This document shows, piece by piece, positions 7,701-14,515 of a stretch of 14,516 nt of DNA; position 1 is the first letter of the stretch; each line of letters starts with the position of its first letter. The stretch lies in the NCBI GenBank assembly GCA_949286405.1, contig CASECH010000124.1, positions 1-14,516 on the forward strand. The letters are read 5' to 3'. This stretch comes from an uncultured bacterium. Lineage in GTDB: Bacteria; Cyanobacteriota; Vampirovibrionia; Gastranaerophilales; Gastranaerophilaceae. The notes beneath the pieces are model-generated. The model saw only the letters and a program-made list of their open reading frames with translations. It was not told the DNA's origin and did not search any database. A program made the translations under genes and the position numbers.

Positions 7701-9356
7701 ATGATTAATAATACTTTTGATAGTAGCTTTTTGACTCCTCAACCAATGATGATTAATAAAAATAAGTTTAATCAATTTATAATATCTGAAAGTGTCAAAA
7801 AACTAAATAATATACAAAAACAAGATTCATTTACTTACTCGACAGTTAATTCAAACAAATCTCCGGATTATCCAAAATCACCGATTAAAAAACCTGTTGA
7901 TGTAAGTATTTTTTATATTGCCGATATTCACGGGAAAATGACTAATATGGAAAGAATAGCATCAGTCGCAAAAAGATTTGATGCAATGAATAGTGATAAA
8001 GATAATATTAAATTAAAACTTGCATCTGGAGATATTCTTCTAGGATCAAATCCTATGACTAATAAAGTTGCAAGTAATTTCTTAGATTGGGCAGGAATTA
8101 CAGTTAATGCTTTAGGAAACCACGAACTTGATGCTACTCCGGAAGCTCTTGCAGAATCAATAAAAGATTCTAAGTATTCCCTTTTGGCTGCAAATGTTAC
8201 TGTAAAATCAGGTAGTCCTTTGGAAGGTAAAATAAAAAAATCAATTATAGAAGAACATAATGGTGAAAAATTCGGCATAATAGGAACTGCTCCTTCTGAT
8301 GTTTTGGAAAGAGTCGGAACAAGAGAATCTTTAGAGGATATAAAAGTTGATGATGCTGATAAAACCATTAAGAAAGTTCAAGAAGAAATAAATAATTTAA
8401 AATCTCAGGGAATAAACAAAATTATTTTAGTATCTCACTTAGGTAAAGAAATTGATAAAAAATTAGCTCAGCAGACTGATGGTGTTGATATTATTTTAGG
8501 CGGACATACTCATGATTTGTATAAGGGATTAAAGGAAAATAATAATTTATTATACTCTAAATCCGGTCATCCTGTTCTTCTTACCCAAATTGGTAAGGAT
8601 GGTGAATTTGCAGGAATATTGAATGTATCTTTTGATGAAGATGGTCATATTGTTAAGGCTCAAAATAATGTAACAAGGACAGGTACTTTTACAAGAACAT
8701 TGCCATTTAAGACTGCTGTGGAGTCTATTATTGGAAAACCTGAAGTTCTTGCAACAATAAAATCCGCACCTCCGGCTCCAAAAGAAAGATTAGTTTCAAA
8801 TAATCCTCACGGTAATTTTATAGTTGATGCAATGCGTTCAGAACTAGGTACTGATATTGCAATATTAAATGCCGGTAATATAAGAGGGTTCTTTGCTCAA
8901 GGTGAATTAGATTCAAGAAGAATAAACGATGTTACACCTTTTGAAGATAAAATGATGATTTGTAGCTTGTCTGAAAAACAAATTGTAGATGCAATAAAAG
9001 TAGGAGCAAAATCATTCTTGCATCCGGATCACAAACCTGGAATACTACTGGTGTCAGGGTTAGAATATAAGATAAATGATAAAGGTGATTTACTTGATTT
9101 AACTTATACTGACAAGCAAGGTCTCAAATCCAAAATAGATATTAATAATCCAAGCACAACAAGAAAATTTACGGTAGCTTGTGATGACTTCTTTGCACTT
9201 GGAGGAGATAACTATTTACCTGTAAATCCAAATCCTGATTATATTGTCAAAAAATTTGATGTAGATAAAAATGTCTACACCGCAAATTATGTCAAAAAAC
9301 AAAATGGACCTATTGAAATAAAAGAAGATAACAGAATAGAAATTGTTAAATCTTAA
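7701..9356 (+). CDS. UshA-family 5'-nucleotidase/phosphoesterase, no signal peptide
   Basis: Two-domain bacterial 5'-nucleotidase family, which hydrolyses nucleoside mono-, di- or cyclic phosphates or nucleotide sugars. The metallophosphoesterase domain (about 66-325) shows all metal-binding motifs: ADIHG (74-78), SGD (109-111), GNHE (139-142), SHLG (245-248) and GGHTHD (267-272). The C-terminal substrate domain (about 330-525) has NAGNIRG (390-396), for the family's N.GgiR, and FFALGGDNY (497-505). Length, 551 residues, is normal. The odd part is the N-terminus. Most relatives carry a Sec signal peptide, whereas here residues 1-65 are polar, Asn/Ser/Lys-rich and lack a hydrophobic core. Either it acts in the cytoplasm or it leaves by another route. 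A weak AAAGG site precedes ATG by eight bases. Its stop codon overlaps that of convergent fliA. DeoC, coded nearby, could use the resulting deoxynucleosides after phosphorolysis. Confidence 0.9.
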   Translation: MINNTFDSSFLTPQPMMINKNKFNQFIISESVKKLNNIQKQDSFTYSTVNSNKSPDYPKSPIKKPVDVSIFYIADIHGKMTNMERIASVAKRFDAMNSDKDNIKLKLASGDILLGSNPMTNKVASNFLDWAGITVNALGNHELDATPEALAESIKDSKYSLLAANVTVKSGSPLEGKIKKSIIEEHNGEKFGIIGTAPSDVLERVGTRESLEDIKVDDADKTIKKVQEEINNLKSQGINKIILVSHLGKEIDKKLAQQTDGVDIILGGHTHDLYKGLKENNNLLYSKSGHPVLLTQIGKDGEFAGILNVSFDEDGHIVKAQNNVTRTGTFTRTLPFKTAVESIIGKPEVLATIKSAPPAPKERLVSNNPHGNFIVDAMRSELGTDIAILNAGNIRGFFAQGELDSRRINDVTPFEDKMMICSLSEKQIVDAIKVGAKSFLHPDHKPGILLVSGLEYKINDKGDLLDLTYTDKQGLKSKIDINNPSTTRKFTVACDDFFALGGDNYLPVNPNPDYIVKKFDVDKNVYTANYVKKQNGPIEIKEDNRIEIVKS

Positions 9357-10015
9357 TACCCTTTTAGATCTTTAGATTGTAAGTAATCTCTCACGAAGTT
9401 TAATGATGATTGTACTATACGAGTAACTCTTGAAGAAGATAGTCCTATTTGTTGTGCAATATCTTTTACTTGCATATTTCTATAAAATCTATATTCAACA
9501 ACGGTCCTTTCTTTGGGAGGTAATTTGGAAATAGCTTCCCTTATCATTCTTCCCATTTCAGAAATTTCAGCGTTTTCATCAGGCATAGCATGAGGATCTT
9601 TGACAAAATCAAAAGGTGAGTCATTATCACTTGCAGCAGCCGCAAGACCGTCTATTGAAAGAATTGTTTCATAAACAGCTTCTCTTACTTTTGCTTGTTG
9701 CATGTCAATACCATCAGCTGTTTCTTCTTCATCGTAATCATCTTCTGCTTTATGCTTGAGAGAATACCATTTATATCTTATTCTTAATTCATTTCTAATT
9801 GCCCAGCGGACAGCTGTTGCGATGTATGCAGAATTATACTTTTCAAGTTGCTCAGGGGTTTTATTTTCAATTAAAACTTGAACTGCAATAACTCCTATGG
9901 AAACAAGTTCCTCATATTCTACCATATGAGATGGGATACGTCGTTGCTCCACCTTTGCAACTTTTTTTACTATGTCTATGTATTCTTTTAATTTGTTTTT
10001 ATCTTGTATAATCAT
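9353..10015 (-). CDS. fliA: Flagellar sigma factor FliA (sigma-28)
   Basis: Sigma-70-family factor, most likely the one directing RNA polymerase to late flagellar genes. Region 2 is at about residues 15-85, including YEELVSIGVIAVQVLIE and AYIATAVRWAIRNELRIRY. Region 4 is at 165-212, with LPPKERTVVEYRFYRNMQV and a helix-turn-helix KDIAQQIGLSSSRVTRIVQS. Between them, residues 88-155 are strongly acidic (DDYDEEE) and only loosely like FliA region 3, although VYETILSIDGL (114-124) keeps some resemblance. The 220 residues are slightly short for FliA (230-260). flhB lies 26 bases upstream on the same strand, supporting the flagellar assignment; another sigma of similar build cannot be excluded. There is no Shine-Dalgarno before ATG. 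A TGC-TAGAAT element ends 11 bases before the start, so fliA may have its own promoter with a leader of about five bases. Anti-sigma FlgM is not seen here. Confidence 0.82.
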   Translation of the reverse strand: MIIQDKNKLKEYIDIVKKVAKVEQRRIPSHMVEYEELVSIGVIAVQVLIENKTPEQLEKYNSAYIATAVRWAIRNELRIRYKWYSLKHKAEDDYDEEETADGIDMQQAKVREAVYETILSIDGLAAAASDNDSPFDFVKDPHAMPDENAEISEMGRMIREAISKLPPKERTVVEYRFYRNMQVKDIAQQIGLSSSRVTRIVQSSLNFVRDYLQSKDLKGY

Positions 10016-10026
10016 GATAATAATTT

Positions 10027-10035
10027 ATTCTAGCA
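10027..10035 (-). promoter_or_regulatory. Candidate extended -10 promoter of fliA
   Basis: Read on the minus strand, TGC-TAGAAT (5 of 6 to TATAAT, with TGn) in the 26-base gap after flhB, 11 bases before the fliA ATG. The -35 region is not convincing. It would give fliA an independent transcript with a leader too short for a Shine-Dalgarno. Confidence 0.45.
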
Positions 10036-10041
10036 TACTTT

Positions 10042-11118
10042 TTACTTTATTCTACCTTTATTTGTAGTATTTTTCAAGTTGTATACAAAAAGTAAGATTT
10101 CTGCGACTGCTTTATATAGTTCTGGCGGTATTTGTTGGTTGAGATCAACCATTTTATATAGTGCTCTTGCAACAGGTGCGTTTTCAATTACCGGAATATT
10201 GTGTTCTTTAGCAATTCCTATTATTTTTTTTGCAATTAGTTCTGTTCCTTTGGCAATAAGCATAGGCGATGCCATTTCTTCGGATTTGTATTTTAAAGCA
10301 CATGCTACGTGTGTTGGGTTAGTTACTACAAAGTCGGCATCAGGTACTGCATCCATCATCCCTTTTTGTAGCATTTGCATACGTCTTTGTCTTAGTGCTG
10401 CTTTGACGTTCGGGTCACCTTCTGTGTTTTTGTATTCATCTTTTATCTCTTTAAAAGACATTTTTTGATCTTTTAAAAATTTCCATTTTGTAACACCATA
10501 GTCTGCTGCTGCTATTACTAAAAATGCTATGCAGGCTTTAAAAATGAAATCAGTGATTAATTTCCCAAATTCTATCATAACAGCAAAATTGTTGTCTATT
10601 GCTGCAAGCATAAGAATGTTTTTGATATGTGATGAATATACTGACCAACCTATGTAACCAAGCAGAATTACTTTTAAAATATTTTTGAACAGTTCAAATA
10701 GTGTTTTTATTGACATTATGTTTTTAAAATATTTAGTTGGGTTAAGTTTATCAAGTTTTGGCATAAGCGGAGCGGTTGCAACTAGAGGTCCTACTTGTAT
10801 AAAGTCTGCCATTATGGCTACAAACCAAGCAATAAAAAGTATTGGTCCAATAATAAGTGCTGCACATTTCACAGTTATTGTAAATATGTATGTCATTCCT
10901 ATTTCAGAGAGATGTCCATTAGGAATTTGTTCATACATTAATGTAAATAATTGTACAATTTGATCCCATATAAATGGTGCAAGTCCAAGTATTACTGAGA
11001 ATAAAATAAGCAAAGACAAAGCAGTTGAAAAATCTTTTGATTTAACAACTTGACCTTCTTTTCTTGCCTGCTCGAGTTTTCTCGGGGTGGCATCAAACTG
11101 CTTATCTTCATCACCCAT
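10042..11118 (-). CDS. flhB: Flagellar export switch protein FlhB
   Basis: FlhB is a membrane component of the flagellar type III export gate and sets substrate specificity. Its cytoplasmic domain self-cleaves, and interaction with FliK switches export to filament proteins. The N-terminal sequence DATPRKLEQARKEGQVVKS (9-27) is the family signature. Four hydrophobic segments lie at about 31-52, 76-104, 141-163 and 183-206. The autocleavage motif NPTH is at 267-270 (cleavage expected between N267 and P268), followed by HVACALKY and the conserved ENAPVARALY (312-321). Length 358 is typical. ATG 11118 has AAGG seven bases upstream and an extended -10 box 21 bases upstream. flhA, the usual partner downstream, is replaced by fliA. 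Very secure call. Confidence 0.97.
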   Translation of the reverse strand: MGDEDKQFDATPRKLEQARKEGQVVKSKDFSTALSLLILFSVILGLAPFIWDQIVQLFTLMYEQIPNGHLSEIGMTYIFTITVKCAALIIGPILFIAWFVAIMADFIQVGPLVATAPLMPKLDKLNPTKYFKNIMSIKTLFELFKNILKVILLGYIGWSVYSSHIKNILMLAAIDNNFAVMIEFGKLITDFIFKACIAFLVIAAADYGVTKWKFLKDQKMSFKEIKDEYKNTEGDPNVKAALRQRRMQMLQKGMMDAVPDADFVVTNPTHVACALKYKSEEMASPMLIAKGTELIAKKIIGIAKEHNIPVIENAPVARALYKMVDLNQQIPPELYKAVAEILLFVYNLKNTTNKGRIK

Positions 11119-11139
11119 ACTTATACCTTTTTAATGAAC

Positions 11140-11148
11140 ATTATAGCA
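11140..11148 (-). promoter_or_regulatory. Extended -10 promoter of flhB-fliA
   Basis: TGC-TATAAT on the minus strand, a perfect extended -10, in the 63-base gap after deoC. The start is predicted near 11133, giving a leader of about 15 bases with AAGG, so this gene has a normal if short leader. No clear -35 is seen. It indicates that flhB is not simply read through from metF-deoC. Confidence 0.6.
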
Positions 11149-11181
11149 TGGTCAAAATTTGAGAGTTTATATTTTGAATGT

Positions 11182-11835
11182 TTATTGCTCTACAATTTTT
11201 ACACCAGAACTGGTTCCAAGACGTTCTGCTCCAGCTTCAAGCATTTTTATGGCAGCTTCTTTATCTCTTATGCCTCCTGATGCTTTTACTTTTAGACCGT
11301 ATGGAGATACTGTATCGAACATTAGTTTAACATCTTCTACTTTTGCTCCTACACCGCCTTTTACAAATCCTGTAGAGGTTTTTACAAAATCAGCTCTTGC
11401 TTCGATACATAATTCACAAGCTTTTTTTATTTCTGCTTTTTCAAGCAAATCTGTCTCTAAAATTACTTTAAGTGGTTTTGTTTCACAAACATTTTTTACG
11501 GCTTTAATATCGTTAAGTACAAAATCATAGTCTTTGTTTTTTAGTGCAGTTACATTTAATACCATATCGATTTCATCTGCACCATCTTCTATTGCCTTTT
11601 GAGTTTCAAAAGCTTTGACTTCACTTCTGTTTGCACCTAAAGGGAAACCAACTACTGTTACTATTTTTACATTAGTACCTTCTAATTCTTTTTTTGCAAG
11701 TGGTACGTAATTAGGATTTATACATACACCTAAGAAATTGTGTTCTTTGGCTTCATTAAAAAGCTTTATAAAATCTTCTTTTTTTGCATCTTGTTTTAAA
11801 AGTGTGTGTTCTATGTGACGATTTATGTTTTCCAT
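11182..11835 (-). CDS. deoC: Deoxyribose-phosphate aldolase DeoC
   Basis: Class I aldolase that cleaves 2-deoxyribose 5-phosphate to glyceraldehyde 3-phosphate and acetaldehyde, the last step of deoxynucleoside breakdown in the cytoplasm. The 217 residues show the whole TIM-barrel pattern: HTLLK (10-14), VCINPNYV (37-44), VVGFPLG (61-67), DGADEIDMVLN (84-94), FVKTSTGF (150-157) and LKVKASGGIR (181-190). By family knowledge D90 is the proton relay, K152 forms the Schiff base and K184 lowers its pKa; all are present. The gene starts nine bases after the metF stop, and its GGAG ribosome binding site directly abuts that stop (TAGGAG), so the two are translationally close and surely co-transcribed. 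No other deo gene is near. Very secure. Confidence 0.97.
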   Translation of the reverse strand: MENINRHIEHTLLKQDAKKEDFIKLFNEAKEHNFLGVCINPNYVPLAKKELEGTNVKIVTVVGFPLGANRSEVKAFETQKAIEDGADEIDMVLNVTALKNKDYDFVLNDIKAVKNVCETKPLKVILETDLLEKAEIKKACELCIEARADFVKTSTGFVKGGVGAKVEDVKLMFDTVSPYGLKVKASGGIRDKEAAIKMLEAGAERLGTSSGVKIVEQ

Positions 11836-11844
11836 ATTTTTCTC

Positions 11845-12720
11845 CTATAAAATATTTTCTAAAATTTGTGCAGTTGAATATGACTTGTTAAGGGTATAGA
11901 AATGTATACCTTTTACTTCGGCATCTATAAGTTGTTGACATTGGTAGCTTGAAAAGTCTATACCAAATTCAGTCATACTTTTTTCATCATCTTTATATTT
12001 TTCTATTTTTTCTTGCAGAACTTTAGGTACGCTTATTTTTGCAAGATTTAGCATTTTCGTAATTTGATGATAATTTACGATTGGCATTATTCCTGCAATT
12101 ATTGGTATTTCAATGCCGGCATCTCTTACAAGTTGGATATAACTAAAAAACTTATCATTATTAAAAAATAGTTGTGTAAATATAGCTTCTGCTCCTGCAT
12201 CAACTTTCTTTTTTAAATTTTCAATATCTGTATAAATATCAGTGGCCTGAATATGACCTTCTGGGTAACCTGCTACCCCTACAGAAAGATTTGTTTCTTG
12301 TTTTATGAATTTTACAAGGTCATTTGCATAACGAAAGTCTTTGTATATGTTTTCTTTATTTGTAGGTTCGTCACCTCTTAGAGCAAGAATATTTTCTACC
12401 CCGATACTTTCAAGATAGTTTAGATTATTTTTTATGTCTTCTTTTTTGCTGCATATGCACGTGAAGTGTGGCATTAGGTTGATATTAAATTTATTTTTAA
12501 TATTTTTTAGTGTTTCAATAGAACTATTATTTGCGTTACCAGCACTGCAAGTTATTGATATAAACTCAGGATTGTAAGTATTTAGTACTTTTAGTTCATT
12601 TAAAAGTTTATCAATATCTTTTTGGGGTGGAAAGATTTCAAAAGAAATTTTGGGTTTTACCCATTCATAAATCCCATTATGTCTTACATCTTTTTGTGCA
12701 TAAATCTCTCTTAATTTCAT
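11845..12720 (-). CDS. metF: 5,10-methylenetetrahydrofolate reductase MetF
   Basis: Flavoprotein TIM barrel that reduces methylenetetrahydrofolate to 5-methyltetrahydrofolate for methionine synthesis, in the cytoplasm. At 291 residues it matches bacterial MetF. KISFEIFPPQ (24-33) carries E28, ILALRGDEP (111-119) carries D117, and AIFTQLFFN (179-187) carries Q183. These correspond to the catalytic Glu, the flavin-tuning Asp and the folate-contacting Gln of the E. coli enzyme. SVGVAGYPEGH (146-156) is also conserved. It is first in a two-gene operon with deoC, a pairing without an obvious biochemical reason. The start ATG lies exactly six bases after an extended -10 box and has no Shine-Dalgarno, predicting a leaderless message. 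I see no SAM riboswitch or MetJ-type operator, since only 60 bases separate it from divergent sulP. Very secure function. Confidence 0.97.
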   Translation of the reverse strand: MKLREIYAQKDVRHNGIYEWVKPKISFEIFPPQKDIDKLLNELKVLNTYNPEFISITCSAGNANNSSIETLKNIKNKFNINLMPHFTCICSKKEDIKNNLNYLESIGVENILALRGDEPTNKENIYKDFRYANDLVKFIKQETNLSVGVAGYPEGHIQATDIYTDIENLKKKVDAGAEAIFTQLFFNNDKFFSYIQLVRDAGIEIPIIAGIMPIVNYHQITKMLNLAKISVPKVLQEKIEKYKDDEKSMTEFGIDFSSYQCQQLIDAEVKGIHFYTLNKSYSTAQILENIL

Positions 12721-12726
12721 ATGTTG

Positions 12727-12735
12727 ATTATAGCA
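12727..12735 (-). promoter_or_regulatory. Extended -10 promoter of metF, leaderless register
   Basis: TGC-TATAAT, a perfect extended -10, followed by CAACAT and the metF ATG. With the normal numbering (-12 to -7 for the hexamer) transcription would begin at the A of ATG. The -35 is poor. Confidence 0.7.
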
Positions 12736-12746
12736 TAATAAATGAT

Positions 12747-12774
12747 TTGAAGAAATGAAATTTTTTGTTAGAAT
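12747..12774 (+). promoter_or_regulatory. Promoter of sulP gene, leaderless register
   Basis: TTGAAG (12747-12752), a 16-base spacer ending in TGT, and TAGAAT (12769-12774), then ACGAAT and ATG. The -35 matches 4 of 6, the -10 5 of 6, with TGn. Transcription is predicted to start at the A of ATG 12781. Confidence 0.7.
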
Positions 12775-12780
12775 ACGAAT

Positions 12781-14397
12781 ATGAATATAAAAGATCGTTT
12801 AAAAATATTATCTGGGGATGTTTTAGGCGGTATAAATGCTGCGGTTGTGACTTTGCCTCAGGCTTTGGCTTTTGGGGTAGCAACAGGTTTTGGAGCAAGT
12901 GCTGGTATTTGGGGTGCTATAATACTTTGTTTTGTTGCAGGTGTAATTGGCCCTAAAACCCCTCTTATTTCTGGAGCTACTGGTCCTGTAGCTATAGTAC
13001 TTGCAAGTGTAATGTTGGCAATTGGGTATGATATAAATATTGCTATTACTATAATAATTATGGCTGCATTTTTGCAAATTTTAGTTTCTTTAACTAATTT
13101 GTCAGATGTTGTTAAATATGTTCCTTACCCTGTTATTTCAGGCTTTATGAATGGTGTTGGTTTTGTGATTATATTAATGCAATTGAATCCTTTAATTGGT
13201 TACAAAGCATATTCTTCATCATTTTTAAGTTTAAATTCATTTGTAAAAAATATTTCTAATTTTCAGCCAGAAGCAGCTATGCTAGGGGTTATGACTTTGG
13301 TTTTGGTATTTTTTATTCCAAAGTCTGTTAATAAAATAGTCCCTTCACAGATTTTGGCACTGATTTTTGGTACTTTAGTTTCAATAAAGCTAAACTTACC
13401 GGTAGATAGGATTTGTAGCGTAGATTTTTCTTTTCCTAAATTAATGATTAATTCAATTGATTTTTCTATTATGTTGAAGTATCTCCCTTTGGCTGCAACT
13501 ATTGCAATTGTTTTATCATCAGAGAGTATGCTAACAGGTTTGGTGTCTGATTCTTTAACAAAGTCGAGACATAATCCAAAGATTCTATTAGCTTCTCAAG
13601 GTGTAGGAAATTTATTTTGTGCTTTAACAGGTTCAATTCCGGGCACTGCTGCGACGATGAGAACTGTTGCTGCTATAAATGCAGGTGCTACATCAAAGTT
13701 TGCTTCAGTTGTAACTCCAGCGATTTTATTGCTTTTATTATCAAAATTTTCTTGGTTTGTTGCTCAAATTCCATTTGCTGTGCTTGCAGGAATTTTAATA
13801 AAAATCGGTTATGATATCATTGATACAAAATTGTTAAAAGTAGTAAAATTTGCTCCAAAAGATGATTTGTATGTTTTGTTTACGGTATTCTTTTTAACTG
13901 TGTTCTACAATCTTATATTTGCAGTTGGTGCAGGTATTACTCTTGCAGCTTTGTTGTATGCAAAAAGAGTTGCAGATAAAGCAAAAATTATACATAAGGC
14001 TGTTTATGATAATGATATTGCTGAGCTTGAAAAAATGGTAGAGAAAGATTTTAGACATAAAATTCGTATTGCCCACATTGACGGACAGTTTTTCTTTGGT
14101 TCTGCAACGCAATTAATATCTAAGTTTGACGAACTTTTGGGTACTAAATATCTTATTTTAAACTATGACAGTGAAGATTTACTTGATATTTCGGCAATTT
14201 TTGCTCTGGAAGATATTATAGTAAGGTTGAAATCTCAACATATTAAACTATTGCTTGTTATAAAAAATAATGCTATATTTAGTCAGTTGCAATCTCACAA
14301 AATTACACAACAGATTGGTGAAGGCAGAGTGTTTTTTTCTGAAGTGCAAGCAATAGATTTCGCAAAGAGTTTATTAAAAAAGAAAACTCATAATTGA
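12781..14397 (+). CDS. SulP family anion transporter with STAS domain
   Basis: SulP (SLC26-type) membrane protein; members carry sulfate, bicarbonate, dicarboxylates or other anions. The 538 residues hold the membrane core at about 12-395. GDVLGGINAAVVTLPQALAF (12-31) is the family's opening helix, and GPKTPLISGATGPVAIVLAS (57-76) and LTGSIPGTAATMRTVAAINA (282-301) are conserved substrate-site helices. A cytoplasmic STAS domain follows at about 427-532, with ILNYDSEDLLDISAIFALED (459-478) holding the usual switch-loop region. Length is normal. The substrate cannot be read from the sequence; relatives of cyanobacterial BicA are bicarbonate carriers, but that is only a possibility. ATG 12781 is forced: the in-frame codon four positions upstream is TAG, part of the -10 box itself, and no other start is near. 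No Shine-Dalgarno precedes it. It is divergent from metF over 60 bases. Confidence 0.93.
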   Translation: MNIKDRLKILSGDVLGGINAAVVTLPQALAFGVATGFGASAGIWGAIILCFVAGVIGPKTPLISGATGPVAIVLASVMLAIGYDINIAITIIIMAAFLQILVSLTNLSDVVKYVPYPVISGFMNGVGFVIILMQLNPLIGYKAYSSSFLSLNSFVKNISNFQPEAAMLGVMTLVLVFFIPKSVNKIVPSQILALIFGTLVSIKLNLPVDRICSVDFSFPKLMINSIDFSIMLKYLPLAATIAIVLSSESMLTGLVSDSLTKSRHNPKILLASQGVGNLFCALTGSIPGTAATMRTVAAINAGATSKFASVVTPAILLLLLSKFSWFVAQIPFAVLAGILIKIGYDIIDTKLLKVVKFAPKDDLYVLFTVFFLTVFYNLIFAVGAGITLAALLYAKRVADKAKIIHKAVYDNDIAELEKMVEKDFRHKIRIAHIDGQFFFGSATQLISKFDELLGTKYLILNYDSEDLLDISAIFALEDIIVRLKSQHIKLLLVIKNNAIFSQLQSHKITQQIGEGRVFFSEVQAIDFAKSLLKKKTHN

Positions 14398-14417
14398 TAA
14401 CTATGAAAGGAGTAAGA

Positions 14418-14462
14418 ATGGAAAGATTATGTATGAATTTCGGGGGGGGGGCGATTATTTAG
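14418..14462 (+). CDS. Start of a short or frame-switched ORF at a G10 tract
   Basis: An excellent ribosome binding site, AAAGGAG, stands five bases before ATG 14418, the best in the window. As given, the frame reads MERLCMNFGGGAII and stops after 14 residues. The G10 tract lies in codons 9-12. With one G fewer the frame would run 24 codons; with one G more or two fewer it stays open past the right edge (continuing DYLAAERNFLARCKKEK). So this may be the start of a longer, length-switched gene, a gene broken by a base-calling error, or a true tiny peptide. Function unknown. It begins 20 bases after sulP without a terminator between, so it could share the sulP transcript. A candidate promoter overlaps the far end, which slightly favours a short ORF. 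Confidence 0.45.
   Translation: MERLCMNFGGGAII
14442..14451 (+). repeat. Homopolymeric tract of ten G
   Basis: Ten consecutive G in a region otherwise near 30% G+C, eight codons after a start with a strong ribosome binding site. Long G tracts in AT-rich genomes are typical slipped-strand contingency sites, but they are also places where assemblies err. Confidence 0.95.
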
Positions 14463-14487
14463 CCGCAGAAAGGAATTTTTTAGCCCG

Positions 14488-14515
14488 TTGTAAAAAAGAA
14501 AAAATATGTTATACT
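14488..14515 (+). promoter_or_regulatory. Candidate promoter at right edge
   Basis: TTGTAA (14488-14493), a 16-base spacer ending in TGT, and TATACT (14510-14515). The -35 matches 4 of 6, the -10 5 of 6, with the TGn extension seen at other promoters here. It would serve a gene beyond the window. Confidence 0.45.

Noticed and set aside
7928..8368. Minus-strand ORF of 146 codons inside the nucleotidase gene
   Set aside because: It is antisense to the conserved catalytic domain, with Ser/Leu-rich shadow composition and no ribosome binding site.
9358..9400. Terminator between the nucleotidase and fliA
   Set aside because: Only a four-pair GATT...AATC stem is visible, without a T run on either strand.
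11159..11530. Plus-strand ORF of 123 codons across deoC
   Set aside because: It is antisense to the conserved DeoC active-site region; the composition is that of a reverse shadow.
14442..14451. G-quadruplex at the G10 tract
   Set aside because: There is a single G run with no further G runs nearby, so an intramolecular quadruplex cannot form; slippage is the better reading.
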